A stretch of 64,000 bases of DNA from JAZDFP01 sp043801445 (lineage in GTDB: Bacteria > Planctomycetota > MHYJ01 > JACQXL01). Below are positions 60,598-64,000 of the stretch, one piece after another. Under the pieces are notes generated by a model. The model made no database searches. It worked only from the letters and a program-made list of their open reading frames with translations, and was not told the DNA's origin. How positions within the stretch are numbered: the stretch's first letter is position 1; every line of letters begins with the position of its first letter. Location: assembly GCA_043801445.1 (NCBI GenBank), contig JAZDMB010000033.1, forward strand, positions 1-64,000. The letters are read 5' to 3'. Both the position numbers and the translations under genes were made by a program.

Positions 60598-62172
60598 TTA
60601 TTTATCAGCGACTAATGTGCTTAGGGCATTTTGGGCGCGGGTTTTCCATTCATCACTGCACTCCGAATCTAAAAAAGAACGGAGGTCATCAATAGATTTT
60701 TCAGTCACCTTATCCTTTGCCCCTAATTCCACTAATGAGATAGCCGTTATGCTGCGCAGCGTTACCTTTTCATTTTTCAGGAATTCTGTTAATTCAGTGA
60801 CGGCTTCTTTGGCGCCGAGTTCGCCCAGCATACCGACTGCGACCACACCGATTTTCCAGTCTTCATCATAGAGCAAGTTTATTATTTCAGAAATTGATTC
60901 CTTGGGGTTAAAGTTGTCAATCAACACGAAGACCTGTTTATGGAATTTGGTGTCTTCGTCTTTAAGCAATTTGAATAATTCGCGAATTGTTTCTTTAGGG
61001 CTAAATCCAATAATGATTTCTTGGGTCGCCCGGCGCACCGGCATATCCTCATCATTAATAAGTTTGACAAGTTCGGGAATAGATTCTTTAGCGGATAATT
61101 TACCGATTGCCTGAACGGCTGACAGGCGCACCTGATTATTTTTATCATTAAGCAGTTTGATTAGTTCCGGGATTAATTCTTTGGCATTAAGTTTAGCCAG
61201 CGCTTCAATGGTTAATCTGCGCACCTCATTTTCATCGTCTTTTAGCATTTTTATCAGTTCGGGGATGGTTTCCTTGGCGCCAATCTTGCCCAGTGCTTCA
61301 ACGGCTGATAAACGTTCTTTGGGATTCTTATTTTTTAATATCTGAATCAGTTCCGGGACTGCTTCCTTATCGCCGATTTTACCGAGCGCTTCAATAGCGG
61401 ATAGGCGGACAGGGTCAAATTTATCATTGAGCAGGTCAGATATTTCAGATATTGCCTCTTTAGCGCCGAAGTTGCCCAGGATTTGAGCAGTGGTCTGGCG
61501 AACCGTCCAATTTTTATCCTTGAGCAGTTTTATTATTTTAGAGGTGGCTTCTTTGGCATTGAGTTTACCGAGCGCAGAGACGGCTATCAGGCGCGTTTCA
61601 TCGTCCCGTTCGGCCAATAGTTTAATCAGTTCGGGAATTGATTCCCGGACACCGAGGTCACCCAGAGCGCGGGCAGTTCGCTTGCGTACAAGCCAGTTTT
61701 CATCCTTGAGCAATCTGATTATTTCCGCAGCCGATTCCTTGGCGCCTAATTTACAGAGTGTCTCGGCAGACAAGGCGCGGGTATCCCAATATTTATTCCT
61801 GAGGAGTTTGGTTAAATCTGGGATAGCCTCCTTAGCGCCTAATTTACCGAGTGCACGAATAGATGATGAACAGACATTATCGTTTTTATCATTGAGCAGT
61901 TTTATTAATTCGGGAATTGATTCTTTGGCGTCCATATCACCGAGGTTACGGGCGGCATTCGAACGCACATCGCCATCTTCGCTCTTGAGCTCCTGGATTA
62001 ATTCCTTGATTCTATTCTCGCGTTCGCTGGAAGATTTCTCTTTGGCGAGACCACCCGCGGTCCCTTCGGGTTCAGCGTCTGGGGTTGGTTTTGCATCTTC
62101 GGGATAGGCATAAAATACCGGCAGCGCAGCCAGCAAGAATATGCTCAATAATAATATCCTTGTCTTTTGCAT
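60598..62172 (-). CDS. Secreted HEAT-repeat protein, paralogue of 41397-43379
   Basis: A 524-residue protein. The signal peptide (MQKTRILLLSIFLLAALPVFYA) is followed by a Pro/Glu/Gly-rich segment to about residue 45 and about 15 HEAT repeats of 31 residues (ALGKLGAKEAIPDLTKLL). A periplasmic scaffold role is likely. The start of the mature chain (EPEGTAGGLAKEKSS) is encoded by GC-rich partly palindromic DNA at 62044-62076, unlike the rest. The stop is 29 bases from the next gene on the same strand. Confidence 0.87.
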   Translation of the reverse strand: MQKTRILLLSIFLLAALPVFYAYPEDAKPTPDAEPEGTAGGLAKEKSSSERENRIKELIQELKSEDGDVRSNAARNLGDMDAKESIPELIKLLNDKNDNVCSSSIRALGKLGAKEAIPDLTKLLRNKYWDTRALSAETLCKLGAKESAAEIIRLLKDENWLVRKRTARALGDLGVRESIPELIKLLAERDDETRLIAVSALGKLNAKEATSKIIKLLKDKNWTVRQTTAQILGNFGAKEAISEISDLLNDKFDPVRLSAIEALGKIGDKEAVPELIQILKNKNPKERLSAVEALGKIGAKETIPELIKMLKDDENEVRRLTIEALAKLNAKELIPELIKLLNDKNNQVRLSAVQAIGKLSAKESIPELVKLINDEDMPVRRATQEIIIGFSPKETIRELFKLLKDEDTKFHKQVFVLIDNFNPKESISEIINLLYDEDWKIGVVAVGMLGELGAKEAVTELTEFLKNEKVTLRSITAISLVELGAKDKVTEKSIDDLRSFLDSECSDEWKTRAQNALSTLVADK

Positions 62173-62389
62173 AATAGTTATCGTTTTAATTAAAGAGTAA
62201 ACTGATTTAGCTGATTTAACTGATTCGCAGGGTTATTCGGCGGGCGATTTATCCGATAAATCGGCATTATCTGCTTAATCAGCTTACTATTATATATTCC
62301 CAGTCTAAAAAGTCAAGAGATTTATTAGACAAGTGATTGCAAAAGAAGTATTCAAGTAATAAGTATCTTGGATATTTTCTCATAAGATT

Positions 62390-64000
62390 ATGAAAAAAGT
62401 AAACGTTACATTTTATCCGGCCGGCAAGAAGATAGAGGTTGAGAAGGGGATTTCAATTCTTGAGGCAGCCAGACGGGCCGGTCTTTATATCCAGAGCGTC
62501 TGCGGCGGCGACGGAATCTGCGGTAAATGCCGTGTTGTTATTAAAAAAAGTAATATAGAATCTAAACCGACCGCATTGCTTACGCCTGAAGAAGTTAAGG
62601 ATGGTATCGTTCTTGCCTGCGAGTCGGAAATATTCGAAGATGTGGAAATAGAAATTCCGCTTGAATCCAGGGCTGACGAAGGTGAAATATTATTGGGAGC
62701 TGTCAAAGGCAACCGACTTGATATTTATTCCGGCGTCGAAGAGTTGGAAGCGACCCAGCTCTTGCACGCAAGGGCTGGGCTGGAACATAGCTCGCTCTTA
62801 ACCAAGATATTTCTGCAATTACCTCCGCCGACGCTTAATGATATTGTGAGTGATTTGGAACGGATTTATCGGGAACTTCGCAAGAGGGATATTACTGCAA
62901 TCCAGACCAGTCTGTTTAATATTAAATCGCTGGGAAAATTGCTCCGCGACAATAACTGGTCGGTTACGGTTACACTCGGCAAAAGAAACGGCGCATCCCT
63001 GACGAGACGAGCATCTTTGGGTAGTCCCGTAGGGGCAACCGAATTGGTTTTAATAGAAGGCGGCGATACTTCAAAGGTTAATTACGGGGTGGCAGTGGAT
63101 ATCGGGACAACCACGGTTGTGGCGCATCTGGTAGATTTGGTTACCGAAAAAACTATCGGTGTAGCGGGCAGTTTCAATAAACAGATTACCTACGGTGATG
63201 ATATTATCAGCCGGATTATTTTCGCCGGCGAGAAAGAAGGATTGGAAAAACTGCATTTATCCGTCATAGATAATGTTAATCATCTGATAGAAAATCTGAT
63301 AAGTGAGGCGCGAAGCAAGGGGAGCAAAATAAAATCGGATGATATTACTGCAATTATGTGCGCCGGTAACCCGACTATGATGCATCTCTTATTGGGGATT
63401 GACCCGGCATATTTAAGGAAAGAGCCGTATATACCGGTAACCAACGATATGCCGGTGATTCGCGCGGCTGAGGTAGGCATCAGAATAAATCCGCGCGGAC
63501 TACTGGCTTGCGCGCCCGGTGTATCCAGTTATATCGGCGGTGATATTACGGCAGGCTTATTGGCTTCGGACTTAACCGAGAGAACAGAACTATCCATGTA
63601 TATTGATATGGGGACTAACGGTGAAATAGTATTAGGTAATAATGATTGGCTGGTCTGCTGTGCCTGTTCAATAGGTCCTGCCTTTGAGGGCAGCGGCATC
63701 AGATGCGGCACCAGGGCTATCAAGGGCGCCATCCAAAAGGTTAAAATAACGGATATTAATAAACCGGCAATCGTAGAAACTATCGGTAATCTTAAGCCGA
63801 ATGGTGTCTGCGGTTCGGGTTTGATTGAGATAATTTGTGAGATGCTTGATGCGGGGATTATTAATAGGGCAGGCAAAATCCAAGAGTCCAAAACCCAATT
63901 TATCCGCCAGGGCGAGGATGGCTTGGAATACGTTATCGTCCTGGGAGAATTTTCTGCCACCGGCCGCGATATCGTCATCACTCAGGCTGATATAAACCAT
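62390..64000 (+). CDS. RACo-type ASKHA protein with 2Fe-2S domain, 3' partial
   Basis: The frame runs from the ATG at 62390 to the window end without a stop: 537 residues of a protein usually about 600 or more. Residues 1-85 are a plant-type [2Fe-2S] ferredoxin domain with Cys38, Cys44, Cys47 and Cys77 (SVCGGDGICGKCRVV). After a linker region, an ASKHA (DUF4445) domain begins near 230 (VAVDIGTTTVVAHLVD), with MYIDMGTNGEIVLG and CGSGLIEII. Such proteins reductively activate corrinoid proteins of methyl transfer and CODH/ACS pathways using ATP. Two atypical stretches occur: ATQLLHARAGLEH (palindrome 62754-62779) and SLTRRASLGSPVGA (near 63000). No good ribosome binding site is visible. Confidence 0.9.
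   Translation, partial: MKKVNVTFYPAGKKIEVEKGISILEAARRAGLYIQSVCGGDGICGKCRVVIKKSNIESKPTALLTPEEVKDGIVLACESEIFEDVEIEIPLESRADEGEILLGAVKGNRLDIYSGVEELEATQLLHARAGLEHSSLLTKIFLQLPPPTLNDIVSDLERIYRELRKRDITAIQTSLFNIKSLGKLLRDNNWSVTVTLGKRNGASLTRRASLGSPVGATELVLIEGGDTSKVNYGVAVDIGTTTVVAHLVDLVTEKTIGVAGSFNKQITYGDDIISRIIFAGEKEGLEKLHLSVIDNVNHLIENLISEARSKGSKIKSDDITAIMCAGNPTMMHLLLGIDPAYLRKEPYIPVTNDMPVIRAAEVGIRINPRGLLACAPGVSSYIGGDITAGLLASDLTERTELSMYIDMGTNGEIVLGNNDWLVCCACSIGPAFEGSGIRCGTRAIKGAIQKVKITDINKPAIVETIGNLKPNGVCGSGLIEIICEMLDAGIINRAGKIQESKTQFIRQGEDGLEYVIVLGEFSATGRDIVITQADINH
62754..62779. repeat. Palindrome inside the RACo-type gene
   Basis: CCCAGCTCTTGC-AC-GCAAGGGCTGGG forms a 12-bp stem with one T-G pair and a two-base loop. 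It lies between EELE and the SSLLTKIFLQLPPPT segment, which I would expect to be nearly adjacent in relatives. Confidence 0.7.

Noticed and set aside
1..64000. rRNA and tRNA genes, transposases, phage genes
   Set aside because: None was recognised by eye in the spacers or coding regions; a short tRNA could still be missed without a search.

Overview
The window looks like chromosomal DNA of an uncultured, anaerobic, diderm bacterium of fairly low GC. Secreted HEAT-repeat proteins, an FHA/TPR membrane protein, a membrane-anchored prenyltransferase-fold protein, metalloprotease-like secreted proteins and a six-domain ribosomal protein S1 together resemble Planctomycetota, with Omnitrophota as an alternative. 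This placement is an inference and is not firm. A TonB-dependent receptor shows an outer membrane. Tungsten-type aldehyde:ferredoxin oxidoreductase with a four-cluster ferredoxin, ADP-forming acetyl-CoA synthetase and a RACo-type corrinoid activator point to fermentative or acetogenic anaerobic metabolism.

Layout. 1-5559: 3' part of a giant secreted protein built from Fn3-like and glycine-rich domains. 5560-6944: gene-free tract with a 90-bp inverted-repeat element and two arrays of 44-bp tandem units. 6945-8762: two nuclease-like genes. 8885-11330: ferredoxin and aor. 11568-19039: argR-argG-argH-argC-argJ-argB-argD on the minus strand behind a promoter with two ARG boxes. 19669-22970: acetyl-CoA synthetase and a BioD/DRTGG protein. 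23173-28865: three cell-envelope proteins (HEAT/pseudo-receiver, FHA, prenyltransferase-like). 29259-32281: cmk-plsC-rpsA. 32474-41191: nikR, an APC permease, then a nickel/cobalt uptake run (TonB receptor, two secreted FmdE-like proteins, CbiM, PDGLE protein, CbiQ, CbiO). 41397-46139: HEAT protein, gene-free tract, gluzincin-like protein. 46326-53778: arsR-led minus-strand run of permease, Fe-S protein, three thioredoxin-type proteins, CcdA/DsbD-like protein, Acr3 and a cysteine-desulfidase-like protein. 53995-62172: secreted proteins of mostly unknown function, including a lipoprotein with a seven-repeat propeller. 62390-64000: RACo-type protein, cut by the window end.

The genes suggest two coherent modules. 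One is nickel or cobalt acquisition from the outer membrane (receptor) through the periplasm (FmdE-like proteins) to the cytoplasm (ECF transporter), with NikR encoded beside it and a perfect 10-bp inverted repeat ahead of the receptor. The other is an arsenic or metalloid response coupled to thiol redox. Such metals would suit the corrinoid and nickel enzymes implied by RACo.

The most unusual feature is a set of short palindromic elements spread through both spacers and genes. One 30-bp family (27 or 25 bp in variants) sits in argC, the acetyl-CoA synthetase gene and a metalloprotease gene, always read in the same frame as Pro-Ala-Arg. Other palindromes add peptides to aor, ferredoxin, RACo and two secreted proteins. 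This resembles Rickettsia palindromic elements and is the best candidate here for something undescribed.
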